Position numbers and translations under genes: made by a program. From contig NZ_CP107772.1 of the NCBI RefSeq assembly GCF_036345155.1, positions 3,224,001 through 3,288,000 of the forward strand: a DNA stretch of 64,000 nt. Direction: 5' to 3'. Positions 37,629 to 48,498 of the stretch are shown in pieces (position 1 is the first letter of the stretch; every line of letters starts with the position of its first letter). Below the pieces are notes generated by a model. The model was given only the letters and a program-made list of their open reading frames with translations. It searched no databases and was not told the origin of the DNA. The stretch is from Streptomyces sp. NBC_00582 (lineage in GTDB: Bacteria > Actinomycetota > Actinomycetes > Streptomycetales > Streptomycetaceae).

Positions 37629-39878
37629 TCACCGGACCCTGCTGCGCAGGTTCATCAGCACATACGCGCCCAGCAGTGCAGTCAGCGACAACGCCAGTGC
37701 CCCGCCCACGGGTTGGGCGATCACGCGCAGCGCGGCGAACAGATAGCGCTCTCCCCCGAAGGGCCACTGGACGAGCAGCACCTCACGCAGCCGCAGCGAG
37801 AATCCGGCCGCGGTCCGCACGGACGCGTTCTCTGCGGCTCTTTGTGCGAGGGGCACCACGGCGACCGGTACGGCGAGCACCGCGGCGAGTCCGGCCGTGG
37901 TGGACCGGAAGACACCGGCGGCGAGGACACCGGCCCAGGCGCAGCCGACCACGAGGGCGAGCCAACTCGCGCTCAGCGAAACCCACTCCGCGGGAACCTG
38001 GGCGAGCTCCCGTCCGTAGAGGAGATAGAGCACTTCGGCGTCGCAGCCCACGGTGAGGAAGGCCAGCATCAGCGCCGTGAGCCCGGCGACGAGGAGCTTG
38101 GCGGTGAGCAGCCCGAGCCTGCGGGGCACGGTGCCGCGGTCCGCGGCCAGGGCGGGGTGGCGGAACTCGTCCCCGAAGGCCAGCGCACCGAGCAGTCCCG
38201 CACCGAGCGCCGCGGGCGGCAGCGGCAGCTCCGCGGGCCACGCGGCGAGCAGGCGCGCCTGCGGGGTGTGACCCGCGCGCGCGAGGAGTACGGCGAGGAG
38301 GGCGGAGGCGAGGAGCACGGCGGCGCCGGTCAGGAAGCTGGTGCCGATTCCGGCGGCTCGGCGGAGTTCGTAGCGAAGGGGGCGCAGCGGGCTGGGGGCC
38401 GAGCGGACCGAGATGGGGGGCGGCAGGGTCGACACGGAGTCGGGGTTCCTCGGCATGGTGGGGAAGCCCGACGCCCCGGAGGCGGAGCGGGCCCGGCGTC
38501 TGCCGCGGAGCACACGGCCGATCCTCTTCCCCGGGCGACGTCCGTCTGCGTCCGGGCCGTCGGGGTCGGTGACCGGTTCGGGGAAGGTGAGTTGCTCGGC
38601 GACCGCAAGGGCCAGGGGGAGGCGCTCGGTCTTCGCTGCGGGCAGGGGGCCCGCGGGGTCGTCCGGGGCGGGAGGCGGGCCGACGGCGGCCGCTGTGGCG
38701 AGTTCGGCAGGGGAGTCACCCGCGGAGGGCGCGTCATCGGATGCCGAGCCGGCAGCGGGCGCATGCCAGGCATCGAGCTCCGGCCAGGCGTCGGACGTCG
38801 ACCACACCACGGACACAGGTCCGTCCTCGGAGGCGAGCTCGCCCTCCAGGTCGTCGTCGTCCGGGTCGCCGTCCTCCGGGTCGGTGCCCTTCATCCGTAC
38901 GACGTCGGAGTCCCCCCGACCGGTGGGGCTCGACCGGGGAACGGCGACCGGCCCCGGCTCCCCCTCCGGCTGTGGTCGCTCAGGGGTCCCGGTTCCCGCT
39001 CCCGGGCCCATGTCGCCCGTCTCGTCGGCGAGTTGGTGGACGAGGATGCCGTGCCGGAACGCCGTCTCTCCGACCTCGGCGCACGTACTGCCGTACACGC
39101 AGAGCCTGTTGCCGTCCTCCTGGACGACCTCGACGGAGCGGTGCGCGGTGCGGGCCTCCTTGGTGAGCAGGGCGGCGAGGCGGGCGGCGTGCGGGCTGCG
39201 GACGGCCACGCGGGGGCGCAGCCGGGTGCGGGCGAAGTCGGTGACCTCCTGGTCGGCCACGAGTCTGCCGCGTTCGAGGGTGACGACCCGGTCGGCGGTG
39301 CGGGCGGCCTCCTTGGGATCGGCCGTGGTCATCAGGACCGTGCCGCCGTGGAGCGCGTGGGCGCGCAGCATGCCGTGCAGCCAACGGTCTTCGCGACCGG
39401 AGAGGCCCTCGGCGGGTTCGTCGAGCACAAGGGTGTGCGGGTCGCCGAGGAGGGCGCAGGCTAGTCCCAGCCGACGGTCCATGCCCCGGGAGAGGGTGCC
39501 GAGGCGTTCGTCCCGCAGGCTGCTCAGGCCGACCACCTCCAGGACTTCGTCGGCGCGCCGGACGGGGACCCCGGCGGCCGCGCACAGCATGCGCAGATGA
39601 CCGCGGACGGTGCGGGCCGGATGCCCCGGCACGTCTCCGAGGAGGACGCCGACCTCGCGTGAGGGGTGGGCGATGCGGTGCAGGGGGCGGCCTCTGAAGT
39701 AGGTGAGACCACGGCCCTGTTGGAGTTCGAGGATGAGTCTGAGTGCCGTGCTTTTTCCCGCGCCCGGCGCTCCGAGCAGTGCGGTGACGCGGCCCGCACG
39801 CGCCTCGAACGAGACGTCGTCGACGGCGGGCGGGTGCTCCTTGCGGGAGTCGCTGGTCAATCCGAAGGCCTGGATCAC
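37629..39878 (-). CDS. Fused ABC transporter: ATPase plus membrane domain
   Basis: The product has 749 residues. The N-terminal ATPase has Walker A GAPGAGKST, signature LSRGMDRRLGLA and Walker B HTLVLDEPAEGL. A disordered acidic, Pro-rich linker of roughly 200 residues follows (about 300-500). The C-terminal domain has about six TM helices of the ABC-2 exporter type (GTSFLTGAAVLLASALLAVLL onwards). Half-transporter exporters of this kind would act as dimers. Substrate unknown. The GTG at 39878 is chosen for the family-like start MIQAFGLTSD. Confidence 0.82.
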   Translation of the reverse strand: MIQAFGLTSDSRKEHPPAVDDVSFEARAGRVTALLGAPGAGKSTALRLILELQQGRGLTYFRGRPLHRIAHPSREVGVLLGDVPGHPARTVRGHLRMLCAAAGVPVRRADEVLEVVGLSSLRDERLGTLSRGMDRRLGLACALLGDPHTLVLDEPAEGLSGREDRWLHGMLRAHALHGGTVLMTTADPKEAARTADRVVTLERGRLVADQEVTDFARTRLRPRVAVRSPHAARLAALLTKEARTAHRSVEVVQEDGNRLCVYGSTCAEVGETAFRHGILVHQLADETGDMGPGAGTGTPERPQPEGEPGPVAVPRSSPTGRGDSDVVRMKGTDPEDGDPDDDDLEGELASEDGPVSVVWSTSDAWPELDAWHAPAAGSASDDAPSAGDSPAELATAAAVGPPPAPDDPAGPLPAAKTERLPLALAVAEQLTFPEPVTDPDGPDADGRRPGKRIGRVLRGRRRARSASGASGFPTMPRNPDSVSTLPPPISVRSAPSPLRPLRYELRRAAGIGTSFLTGAAVLLASALLAVLLARAGHTPQARLLAAWPAELPLPPAALGAGLLGALAFGDEFRHPALAADRGTVPRRLGLLTAKLLVAGLTALMLAFLTVGCDAEVLYLLYGRELAQVPAEWVSLSASWLALVVGCAWAGVLAAGVFRSTTAGLAAVLAVPVAVVPLAQRAAENASVRTAAGFSLRLREVLLVQWPFGGERYLFAALRVIAQPVGGALALSLTALLGAYVLMNLRSRVR

Positions 39879-40022
39879 CTTCAGCAAGATAGCGCGCCAT
39901 ATCCGCTTTTTCCGGACACAGCACGGCCGACGGGCCGGTACTGGTGGACCTGCGGCGACTCGTCTCACCTCAGCGCCGGGGGCGACTCCCCTGGGCGGGC
40001 GGGCAGTTGCGGCGGCTCGGTG

Positions 40023-40781
40023 TCACACCTCGGGGCGCAGCATCGGCGGGTTGAGCAGCGTCGCGCCCCCGGCGCGGAAGAGCTGGGCGGGGCGGCCGCC
40101 CTGGCGTGTGGTGGTGCCGCCGGTGGGGACCAGGAAGCCGGGGGTGCCGGTGACCTTGCGGTGGAAGTTGCGTGGATCGAGGGCCACCCCCCAGACCGCC
40201 TCGTAGACCCGGCGCAGCTCACCGACGGTGAACTCGGTGGGGCAGAACGCGGTCGCCAACGACGAGTACTCGATCTTGGATCGGGCGCGCTCGACCCCGT
40301 CCGCGAGGATCAGCGCATGGTCGAAGGCGAGGGGTGCGAGCGGTTCGCCGTCCCTGCCGTAGCCGCCCTGCTGCAGCAGTTCCTCGACCGGTGCCCAGCG
40401 TGCGTTGCTGGCATCGCCGCCGGCGCGCGGGGCGGGCAGGTCGGGGGCGAGCGCGAGGTGGGCGACGCTGACGACGCGCATCCTGGGGTCCCGCTTGGGG
40501 TCGCCGTAGGTGGCGAGCTGTTCCAGGTGGGCGCCGTTGTCCTGGGCCGGGGCGTCGGGGTCGTGGGCCCGCAGTCCGGTCTCCTCGGCCAGTTCCCGCG
40601 CCGCCGCCTGGGAGAGGTCCTCGTCGTCCCGCACGAAGCCGCCCGGGAGCGCCCACCGGCCCTGGAACGGCGGCTCTCCCCGGCGCACCGCCAAGGCGCA
40701 CAGGGCATGGCGGCGCACGGTCAGTACGACCAGGTCCACTGTGACGGCGAAGGGCGGAAAGGCTGACGGGTCGTAGGGCAT
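40023..40781 (-). CDS. Nudix protein with C-terminal winged helix (NrtR-like)
   Basis: The product has 252 residues. A Nudix box is intact (GGFVRDDEDLSQAAARELAE followed by ETGL; pattern GX5EX7REUXEEXGU). The C-terminal part (FTVGELRRVYEAVWG, then NFHRKVTGTPGFL) matches the winged HTH of NrtR regulators, which bind ADP-ribose and control NAD salvage or sugar genes. An intact box leaves real hydrolase activity possible. No NAD biosynthesis gene adjoins it. The ATG is at 40781. Confidence 0.82.
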   Translation of the reverse strand: MPYDPSAFPPFAVTVDLVVLTVRRHALCALAVRRGEPPFQGRWALPGGFVRDDEDLSQAAARELAEETGLRAHDPDAPAQDNGAHLEQLATYGDPKRDPRMRVVSVAHLALAPDLPAPRAGGDASNARWAPVEELLQQGGYGRDGEPLAPLAFDHALILADGVERARSKIEYSSLATAFCPTEFTVGELRRVYEAVWGVALDPRNFHRKVTGTPGFLVPTGGTTTRQGGRPAQLFRAGGATLLNPPMLRPEV

Positions 40782-40910
40782 GCCGCGATCATAGTCGTCT
40801 TCCTGACGATAAACACACCCTTCGCCGGACGCTTAGAGGGCTGATCCACTGCGGTGCGGCACCACGGTCATCGGTCGGTCCCGGATCCGTCCCGTTCTCG
40901 TCGTCCGAGG

Positions 40911-43166
40911 TCACACCCCCAATTGCAGTCCTTCGGCCGCTTCCTCGACCAGGGCGAGACCGAGCCGGCTGACCCGTACGGAGAAGGGGGCGCCCGCGAC
41001 CCGCAGCCCGGTCAGGCCGATCTCGCCCAGGGGTGCGCTGCGCAGGGGGCGCAGGGTGATCGTCCCGGCGGGTGCGTCGGGTCGGATGCCGGCCGGGGTG
41101 GTCAGCAGCAGGATCCCGGCGGCGGCCGAGGTGGCGGCGGGGCGGCAGGCGGCCGGGTGAGGCAGGGGGGTGCTCCCCTCGGTGCGCTGGTCGCCGGCGT
41201 ACATCTCCGGGAGGCGATGCCCGAAGGCCTCGGCCGCCGCCAGTACCCCGGCCAGCAGCGCCCCGGCCTCCTTCTCGTAGCCCGCGGCGGCCAGACCGGC
41301 GACGGCGATCGCCGTCTCGTGGACCCGTACGGCACCACTGCGATGCCCGAACGGGTTGTGGCCCGCCTCTTTCGCGCTCATGCCCCGCAGCCCCCAGCCG
41401 GAGTCCATCGCGGGGCTGCCGAGGAGCCGGGCCAGGCTTTCCGTCTGCACTTTGTCCAGCAGTCCCGGGGCCACGGCACCGCCTGCGAGCAGGCCGGTGT
41501 CGAGGAGGTGGACCGCTGTGGCGCCGAGGTGCGGCACCGGTCGGCCCTCCGGGGTCAGGGCGGCTGGAGGCCTGCCGCCGCCTCGGTCGTCGAGCCAGAA
41601 GTCCCGCCGGAAGACGGCCCGCAGTCTCCGCGCCCAGTCCCGCAGCCAGTCGGCGTCGGCGCTCGCTCTGCCGTAGGCGTCGAGCAGGTCGGCGCCGAGC
41701 AGTGCCGCCCTGTGGGCGTGGGCCTGGGTCTCGCAGCGGACGGGCCCACTGGGCTGCGGGTCGCGCAGATACGTCGACTCCCCCACGGCCGTCCGCAGCC
41801 AGGTCAGGCAGCGCTCGGCGGTCGGCAGCAGTTCCTCCGTGTCCTGCTCGGGCAGCCCCCAGCGGCGAGCCTCGGCGAGGAGGACCGGGAAGAGCAGGGT
41901 GGCCTCCGTGGCGGTGCAGGCCGGTGGGAGATGGGCGCCGGCGTCCCGCCGTGGGCCGGGGATCATGCCGTGACGCGGACCCTGGTGTGCGATCTGCGTG
42001 CGGGCGAGGGTGCGCAGTGTGCCGGCGGCGAGCCGGGTGCCGAGGGGCAGGGTCATCCGGGCCGCGGCGAGCGACTCGGCCGATGCCGGACCGCAGCGCC
42101 ATGGTGCTCCCGCGGCGAGATGGGTGTCCGTGGGGTGTGCGGGGTCGCGCACCAGGAGTGCCTGGAGATCGTCGACGCTCGTGGCCATGAGCGTCGCCAC
42201 GCGCGGGTCGTCCCCGGTGGCGCGGGCGGGTGCCAGGGGAGTCGTGGCGGCGCGGCCGACGGCCCGGACCGGGCCCGCGCCTTCCGGGCGGACCTTCAGT
42301 TCCACGTGCACGCTGCCGCCGGAAGGCAGGTCGAAGTCCCAGCGAAGCAGTCCGGCGGAGGCGATCGCGTCGGTCGGCGGCGGGTTGGCGGTGACGCGTG
42401 AGGTACCTGCCGGGGACGACCAGCACAGGCCCCCGTCGCGGACGTGGGCGGGCAGTTCCGGACCCACGGCACCCGCCGCGATGGCTGCGATGTCGGCGAG
42501 GTCGGTGCCCAGCGCGACCTCGACCGGGAGGCGCAGGGGGCGAGCGGCGGCGCTGCGCAGGGTGATCCGCTCCGTGCCGTCCGCACAACGGTGGCGTTCG
42601 ACGATGACGTCCGGGTCGGGACCGCCGTGCGGTGTGACGCGCAGGGTGGCCGTGAAGAGGGCCCGGTCGGCGGAGAGCATCCGCGCCTGCACCCCGAGCG
42701 GTTCGCGACCGCCCACCCGCAACTGGCAGCGCGACAGGATGCGCCGACCGCCCCGGTAGAACCCCTCCAGCCCGCGCCCGGTCAGTTGGCCCTGTTCGGT
42801 GGAGACGGCAAGGCCCGGCAGGGCGACGCAGATCATCGCGGTGTGGGTGGGCGGAAGACCGACGGAGCGCGGCGGGGCCGGTGCCGCCCCGGCTGGCGGG
42901 CGGCGCGGGGCCCCGATGGGCGGGAGAGTGGACGTGCCGGCGGACATGCCGCGGGTGCTCTGGCGTCGGCCTTGGTCGGCGGAGATCCCCGCTGCGCCCT
43001 GCACCCCACGGCCGGGCGGAACCCGCTCGGCGTCCCTCGGGAACGAGGATCCCGGCGGCTCCGGCCCGTCCGAGGGTGACTGGTCGGGGGCCGTTCCGCG
43101 ACGTGGCTCCGAGAGACGGAGGGCGGTGGTGTCGTCGGCGGCGGCGGGCGGAGTCGGCTGGTGCAT
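40911..43166 (-). CDS. Glycogen debranching enzyme-like protein
   Basis: The product has 751 residues. The first 95 or so residues are a low-complexity Pro/Ser/Gly-rich extension, then a GDE N-terminal bis-like domain (TEQGQLTGRGLEGFYRGGRRIL) and an (alpha/alpha)6-barrel-like domain with EATLLFPVLLAEARRWGLP and AGHNPFGHRSGAVRVHETAI. It may remodel alpha-1,6 branches or a related glycan; its substrate is unproven. ATG at 43166 with GAGGAC 10 nt upstream. The start is uncertain because the N-terminus is poorly conserved. Confidence 0.75.
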   Translation of the reverse strand: MHQPTPPAAADDTTALRLSEPRRGTAPDQSPSDGPEPPGSSFPRDAERVPPGRGVQGAAGISADQGRRQSTRGMSAGTSTLPPIGAPRRPPAGAAPAPPRSVGLPPTHTAMICVALPGLAVSTEQGQLTGRGLEGFYRGGRRILSRCQLRVGGREPLGVQARMLSADRALFTATLRVTPHGGPDPDVIVERHRCADGTERITLRSAAARPLRLPVEVALGTDLADIAAIAAGAVGPELPAHVRDGGLCWSSPAGTSRVTANPPPTDAIASAGLLRWDFDLPSGGSVHVELKVRPEGAGPVRAVGRAATTPLAPARATGDDPRVATLMATSVDDLQALLVRDPAHPTDTHLAAGAPWRCGPASAESLAAARMTLPLGTRLAAGTLRTLARTQIAHQGPRHGMIPGPRRDAGAHLPPACTATEATLLFPVLLAEARRWGLPEQDTEELLPTAERCLTWLRTAVGESTYLRDPQPSGPVRCETQAHAHRAALLGADLLDAYGRASADADWLRDWARRLRAVFRRDFWLDDRGGGRPPAALTPEGRPVPHLGATAVHLLDTGLLAGGAVAPGLLDKVQTESLARLLGSPAMDSGWGLRGMSAKEAGHNPFGHRSGAVRVHETAIAVAGLAAAGYEKEAGALLAGVLAAAEAFGHRLPEMYAGDQRTEGSTPLPHPAACRPAATSAAAGILLLTTPAGIRPDAPAGTITLRPLRSAPLGEIGLTGLRVAGAPFSVRVSRLGLALVEEAAEGLQLGV

Positions 43167-43414
43167 GCGGTGATGTCCTCTGCTCTCCGTGCGCCTGGGA
43201 AAGAGGTCTGGACGCGGGTGGGGCGGTGGCGGTGCTTTGTGTGATCTACCGCCACTCAGCTGAACGGGGCGGGACTCCACCAGGTCACGGCCGCGGCGGA
43301 CGGGCCCCACCGATGGGCGGTGGCTCGGGTGCGCGGGCGGGCGAGTGGGAAGGCGGGGAGACCTGCGGGTGGGAAGGCGGGGAGGCGCGCCGCCGTCAAC
43401 GCGCCTGCACCGGA

Positions 43415-44923
43415 TCACCCCTTCTCCTTGGCGTCGTCCCCTGCGGACCGCGCGCCCTCGGAGCAGGCACCTCGGCGCCGGGTGGCAGGCTTGCCCGCGG
43501 CACGCGGGCGTGATCCGCCCCTGCTCGCGGCGCCGGGGCGCGTCGAGGGGGTACGGCCACGGCCGAGGTTCACGCCGGGCAGACGCGGCGTCCGCGTGGT
43601 CTGCGGCCGACCGCTCTCCTCCCCGGAGTCGACCATGCGGTCGCCCTCGACCTTCCTCGTTCCCCGGGCTCCGCGCTCCTCGCGTTCGGAGCGCAGACAC
43701 CGGCGTACCGATTCCGGGTCCAGTCCCTCGTTGCAGGCCTGGTGCAGCAGGCGGGCGAAGAGGTAGCTCGGGTCGGCGCCCAGGGCCATGGCGAGCGCCT
43801 CACGGGCCTCGAGCTCGTCGCCGCTGGACCAGGCGACCCAGCCCGCGAGGGTGAGCAGGGGTGCCGCGTGCTCGCCGTACGGGCCGACGCAGCGGCGGGC
43901 CAGTGCTCGCCACAGACGCAGGGCGGGCGCCGCCTCGTCGCCTTCCATCCACTCCGCCGCGCGGTCGCGCGTCACCCGGTCCTGGAGGCCGAGAATCAGA
44001 GCGGCGGCTTCGTCGCTGCCGAGCAGGTTGTCGTCCCGGCGGTCCGCTTCGGCGTTGCCCGGCACGACCGGTGCTTCGGCGAAGCGCCGCATGAGCTGTC
44101 CGGCCAGCGCGATGGTCTCCTCCGCGACCACCGCACGGCTCATGTCGTCGAGCATCCTGGAGATCAGCGCCAGGTTCGCCGTGTCCAGGGCCACCTCCTG
44201 CTCCAGCGCGAGACCCGTCTCCAGCGGCAGCAGCCGGGCCCGCAGCTCACGCAGGGTGCCCCGGACCTGGATTCCCGCGTAGGTCGCGGCCGCGGCCAGC
44301 ACGGACGTGCCGGGCAGCCCCATCGGGGTCCCCTCCACCGGGCAGCAGCCCTCACGCGCGCAGCAGTACGACCAGAAACGGCCGTCGGAGATGCACAGCG
44401 CCTCGATGACGGGCGCTTCGAGGTTGCCGCAGGCGACACGCAGTGCCTGGGCCAAGGGCTTCAGCCGCAGCATCACCTCGCGGGCCGTCTCGCCCTTCGC
44501 CGGATCCTGGCAGAGGTAGGCGACCATCTGTGCCGGCCTGGCGCCGCGTCGTGCGCTCCCCTTCACGAGCCCCTCTGCCAGTTGCTGGGCGGCGGCGGCC
44601 CAGTCGCCCGGGTGCGAGGGGATGCCGAGCCTGGTCCTGCCGCCGAACCTGCCCCTCCCTCCCCGGTCGCTCAGGGCGACCAGCACGATGCTGTCCTCCG
44701 GGCGGTATCCGAGCAGGTAGGGCAGTGCGTCGGCGAGTTCGCCGGGCGTGCGCAGGGTGACCTGATGGGCGGCCGCGTCGGGTTCGCAGGGAACGGTCGG
44801 GCCGTAGGGCGTGTGGCTGATGTAGGCCATGGGGCCGTCGTACGGGGGCTCACCGTCGTGCCGCCCCCGTCCGGGAATGTCGCCGTTTTCGAAGGATCCG
44901 GTCGTTTCGCTGTGGTTCGTCAT
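43415..44923 (-). CDS. DUF4192 family protein
   Basis: The product has 502 residues. The core (about 50-400) matches DUF4192: [30 protein letters not shown] near the N-terminus and [19 protein letters not shown] with a Cys cluster. The C-terminus is a basic Arg/Pro/Gly tail. DUF4192 proteins are widespread in actinobacteria and have no known function. The gene is divergent from recQ; the 130-bp gap holds both promoters. The gap 43167-43414 is featureless. Confidence 0.82.
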   Translation of the reverse strand: MTNHSETTGSFENGDIPGRGRHDGEPPYDGPMAYISHTPYGPTVPCEPDAAAHQVTLRTPGELADALPYLLGYRPEDSIVLVALSDRGGRGRFGGRTRLGIPSHPGDWAAAAQQLAEGLVKGSARRGARPAQMVAYLCQDPAKGETAREVMLRLKPLAQALRVACGNLEAPVIEALCISDGRFWSYCCAREGCCPVEGTPMGLPGTSVLAAAATYAGIQVRGTLRELRARLLPLETGLALEQEVALDTANLALISRMLDDMSRAVVAEETIALAGQLMRRFAEAPVVPGNAEADRRDDNLLGSDEAAALILGLQDRVTRDRAAEWMEGDEAAPALRLWRALARRCVGPYGEHAAPLLTLAGWVAWSSGDELEAREALAMALGADPSYLFARLLHQACNEGLDPESVRRCLRSEREERGARGTRKVEGDRMVDSGEESGRPQTTRTPRLPGVNLGRGRTPSTRPGAASRGGSRPRAAGKPATRRRGACSEGARSAGDDAKEKG

Positions 44924-45054
44924 GCGCCGACGATCTCGCGGATTGCGAAGTTCCGCTTTGCCCTGTGGATAAGTCCAAGCAGGGACACGTCAATCGGGTG
45001 TTCCGGGCGCCGTCCGGAACCGCTCTGTCAGAGCCGTCCTGTTGTATGGGAGAT

Positions 45055-47220
45055 ATGGAGCACACGAGCAACGCGGATCTCCGGGCGGACGCCGACACCG
45101 TTCTCGCCCGCCTCGTCGGCGACACCACGGGCGCGGCGAGACTGCGCGAGGACCAGTGGCGCGCCATCGAGGCGCTGGTCGCCGACCGGCGGCGGGCCCT
45201 TGTCGTGCAGCGGACGGGGTGGGGCAAGTCCGCGGTGTACTTCGTGGCGACCTCGCTGCTGCGTGCCCGCGGTTGCGGACCCACCGTGATCGTCTCGCCG
45301 CTGCTCGCGCTGATGCGCAACCAGGTGGAGGCCGCGGCCCGCGCCGGCATCCACGCACGGACCATCAACTCCTCGAACACGGAGGAGTGGGACACCGTCC
45401 AGACCGAGATCGCCGAGGGCGCGGTCGATGTCCTGCTGGTCAGTCCGGAGCGGCTCAACAACCCCGACTTCCGTGACCGGGTGCTGCCCGAACTGGCCGC
45501 CGCGACCGGGCTGCTCGTGGTCGACGAGGCGCACTGCATCTCCGACTGGGGGCACGACTTCAGGCCGGACTACCGACGGCTGCGGACCATGCTCGCCGAT
45601 CTCCCGCCCGGGGTCCCGGTGCTCGCGACGACCGCGACGGCCAACGCGCGCGTGACCGCCGACGTCGCCGAACAACTGGGTACCGGCGGCTCGTCGGACG
45701 CCCTGGTGCTGCGCGGCCCACTGGACCGGGAGAGCCTCAGTCTGAACGTGCTGCGACTGCCCGACGCCGCGCACCGGATGGCCTGGCTCGCCGACCACCT
45801 CGACGAACTGCCCGGCTCGGGCATCGTCTACACGCTCACGGTGGCCGCCGCCGAGGAGGTCACCGCGTTTCTGCGGCAGCGCGGGCACGTCGTCGCCTCG
45901 TACACGGGCCGGACGGAGAACGCCGAGCGGCAGCAGGCGGAGGAGGACCTGTTGGCCAACAAGGTCAAGGCCCTCGTCGCCACGTCCGCGCTGGGGATGG
46001 GCTTCGACAAGCCCGACCTGGGATTCGTCGTCCACCTCGGCTCGCCTTCCTCCCCCATCGCGTACTACCAGCAGGTCGGCCGGGCCGGCCGCGGTGTCGA
46101 GCACGCGGAGGTGCTCCTGCTGCCGGGGAAGGAGGACGAGGCGATCTGGGAGTACTTCGCGTCGCTGGCTTTCCCGTCCGAGGACTTGGTGCGCCGCACT
46201 CTCGACGTCCTCGCGCGAGCGGAACGGCCCCTGTCGCTGCCCGCGCTGGAGCCACTGGTCGAGCTGCGCCGCTCCCGGCTGGAGACCATGCTCAAGGTGC
46301 TCGACGTGGACGGCGCGGTGCGGCGCGTCAAGGGCGGCTGGAGCGCGACCGGCCGGCCGTGGACGTACGAGACCGAGCGCTACGAGTGGGTCGCGCGCCA
46401 GCGCAAGGCCGAGCAGGAGGCGATGCGCGCGTACGCGTCGACGACCGACTGCCGAATGGAGTTCCTGCAACGGCAGCTCGACGACGACGGCGCCAAACCG
46501 TGTGGACGGTGCGACAACTGCGCGGGGGCTCGCTACTCCGCCGAGACGTCCACGGGCGCGCTGGACGCCGCGCGCGTGGATCTGGGCCGGGCCGGGGTCG
46601 AGGTCGAACCCCGCCGGATGTGGCCGACCGGTCTTCCTTCGATCGGCATGGATCTCAAGGGGCGCATTCCGGCCGGAGAACAGGCGCAGACGGGGCGGGC
46701 CTTGGGGCGTCTCTCGGACATCGGCTGGGGCAATCGACTGCGTCCACTGCTCACCGCGCAGGCGCCCGACGGCCCCGTACCGGACGACGTGGCAAGGGCG
46801 GTGGTGGGCGTACTGGCCGACTGGGCGAAAGGGCCCGCCGGTTGGGCTTCCGGAGCGCCCGACGCCGTGGCGCGCCCCGTCGGTGTGGTCACCGTCGCCT
46901 CCCGTACGCGACCGCGGCTGATCCACTCGCTGGGTGAGCGCATCGCCGAGGTCGGGCGGCTGCCGCTGTTGGGAGCGGTGGAGTACGCCGCTGACGCGGC
47001 GCCGGTCTCCCGGAGCAACAGCGCCCAGCGTCTGAAGGCGCTCCACGGTCTGCTGGAGGTGCCGCCCGCGCTCGCCTCGGCGCTGGCTGAGGCCCGCGGA
47101 CCGGTCCTGCTCGTGGACGACTACACCGAGACCGGCTGGACCCTGGCGGTCGCGGCGCGCATGCTGCGACGCTCGGGGGCGCACGGAGTGCTGCCTCTGG
47201 TGCTGGCTGTACAAGGTTGA
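45055..47220 (+). CDS. RecQ-family DNA helicase fused to a phosphoribosyltransferase-like domain
   Basis: The product has about 721 residues. Helicase motifs: motif [14 protein letters not shown], motif [21 protein letters not shown], motif III ATTATAN and motif [12 protein letters not shown] zinc-binding Cys set lies at CRMEFLQRQ...CGRCDNC. Beyond about residue 500 a second domain follows and ends with [13 protein letters not shown] (about 684-696), the PRPP-binding loop style of type I phosphoribosyltransferases. It should unwind DNA 3' to 5' in repair. The start is ambiguous: ATG at 45046 or 45055; GGGAG precedes the second, closely. Confidence 0.88.
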   Translation: MEHTSNADLRADADTVLARLVGDTTGAARLREDQWRAIEALVADRRRALVVQRTGWGKSAVYFVATSLLRARGCGPTVIVSPLLALMRNQVEAAARAGIHARTINSSNTEEWDTVQTEIAEGAVDVLLVSPERLNNPDFRDRVLPELAAATGLLVVDEAHCISDWGHDFRPDYRRLRTMLADLPPGVPVLATTATANARVTADVAEQLGTGGSSDALVLRGPLDRESLSLNVLRLPDAAHRMAWLADHLDELPGSGIVYTLTVAAAEEVTAFLRQRGHVVASYTGRTENAERQQAEEDLLANKVKALVATSALGMGFDKPDLGFVVHLGSPSSPIAYYQQVGRAGRGVEHAEVLLLPGKEDEAIWEYFASLAFPSEDLVRRTLDVLARAERPLSLPALEPLVELRRSRLETMLKVLDVDGAVRRVKGGWSATGRPWTYETERYEWVARQRKAEQEAMRAYASTTDCRMEFLQRQLDDDGAKPCGRCDNCAGARYSAETSTGALDAARVDLGRAGVEVEPRRMWPTGLPSIGMDLKGRIPAGEQAQTGRALGRLSDIGWGNRLRPLLTAQAPDGPVPDDVARAVVGVLADWAKGPAGWASGAPDAVARPVGVVTVASRTRPRLIHSLGERIAEVGRLPLLGAVEYAADAAPVSRSNSAQRLKALHGLLEVPPALASALAEARGPVLLVDDYTETGWTLAVAARMLRRSGAHGVLPLVLAVQG

Positions 47221-47476
47221 TCACGCACCGGGTGCGGAGGGAGCGTGTGCCGTCGTCCCACGCGTCCGCCCACGAATCACTGGGTAGGGATATAAGACAC
47301 ACACTGCCCTATAACGGTCTGTGGCCCCAATTGCTCGTTGCCGCATCCAAGTTCGACAGGAAGAATTGAGGTCCGCTCCCCGCACGGCTCGCCCGTAGTC
47401 CGGTTGGGCTCTGCTGCGGCGTGCGCTCCCCCCAATCCGACCCGCCCCTGTGTGGGCCGTAGCCGAAGGGAGGATC

Positions 47477-48097
47477 GTGACCCTCGGATTCGCTCCGTCT
47501 TCGGCAGCATCGTTGTCCTCGTCCACGTCCGCCGCTTCCGCCCATCGTCTGCTCGAACCCGCGGAGTGGTCCGCGGCCGGCATCCCTTTGCTGCGCAACC
47601 CGCGCGAAGTGGTCAGCGGGCTGCACTCGCGGCACCGGCCCGGGCCGGCCACCGCGATCGTGGCCGTGCTCGATCCTGACGAACGGGTGCGGGCCAGCGC
47701 GTCGTTCACCCGGCGTCAGGCATCTGCCGACGGCTGGATGTTCCGCAACGCGCTCCTGGCCCAGCTGCGCCGGGTCATCCCGCACGACCTGCGGCGGCGT
47801 ACGCCGGTGCGGACCGCCGTGCTGCTCTACTGCCGTGAGGGCGACGCGCGCTGGACGGAGGAGGACGGGGCGTGGATGTGGGGCCTGCGTGACGCCTGCA
47901 CCCTGCACGGGCTGCGCTGCGGGGCGTACATCACGCTGACCCGGGACGGCTGGCAGGTGCTCGGTGAGGGGCGCGGAGGCCGCCGCCCCAACACGGACTC
48001 CGCTCCGGAGCCCTTCGGCCTGTCCGAGGCACCGCCCCCGCTGCCGCGGACCGGCGGCGCCGTCTCGGAGGTTCTGCGCCGGGCGGCCGCCCGCTGA
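47477..48097 (+). CDS. Conserved hypothetical protein downstream of recQ
   Basis: The product has 206 residues. The GTG at 47477 follows GGGAGGATC. It has no signal peptide or TM segment. Visible features: SAAGIPLLRNPREVVSGLH, a repeated strand pattern ATAIVAVLDPDERVRA and TAVLLYCREGDARW, and a C-terminal Pro-rich tail. I do not recognise a family with known function; it looks conserved and soluble. The 47221-47476 gap contains its promoter, with AT-rich sequence around 47290. Confidence 0.7.
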   Translation: MTLGFAPSSAASLSSSTSAASAHRLLEPAEWSAAGIPLLRNPREVVSGLHSRHRPGPATAIVAVLDPDERVRASASFTRRQASADGWMFRNALLAQLRRVIPHDLRRRTPVRTAVLLYCREGDARWTEEDGAWMWGLRDACTLHGLRCGAYITLTRDGWQVLGEGRGGRRPNTDSAPEPFGLSEAPPPLPRTGGAVSEVLRRAAAR

Positions 48098-48498
48098 GCG
48101 GCCCCTGCTGGTACGGCCGCCCCCACAGCCTTGCGGACCGGTGTCCGCGGCGGAGCGGGCTGCCGTGTCGGCCGGATCCCGGACGGACGCAGGCGCGCGC
48201 ACCAGCGAGATGGGCGTCCTTCCGGGGACGCGTGTCGCGCCTCTGCCCTCGGTGACCGGCCGGGCCTCGACCGTGGGGTGACCGGCCGGGCCTCGGCGAC
48301 GCCACGCCCTGTCGGGCGGGACGTCCGTGTGCCGAGGCCCTGCGGGGACGGCGGTCGCCTGGGTTCGGCCGGACTTCGGGCATGGCGAGGTACGCGCGCC
48401 GAGACGGACTTCGTCCGCGCACGCGAAAGCACACCGTGGAGGTGCCGCGGCAGCGAGGCCTGCCCGGCCCCGGCGCCTCCTGCCCTACCGCGGTCGGC
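48098..48498. other. Convergent intergenic gap with a 19-bp direct repeat
   Basis: GGTGACCGGCCGGGCCTCG occurs at 48251-48269 and again at 48277-48295, 26 bp apart. No coding region is supported in this 400-bp gap between two convergent genes; open frames are low complexity. A terminator is expected here but none was clear. Confidence 0.5.
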
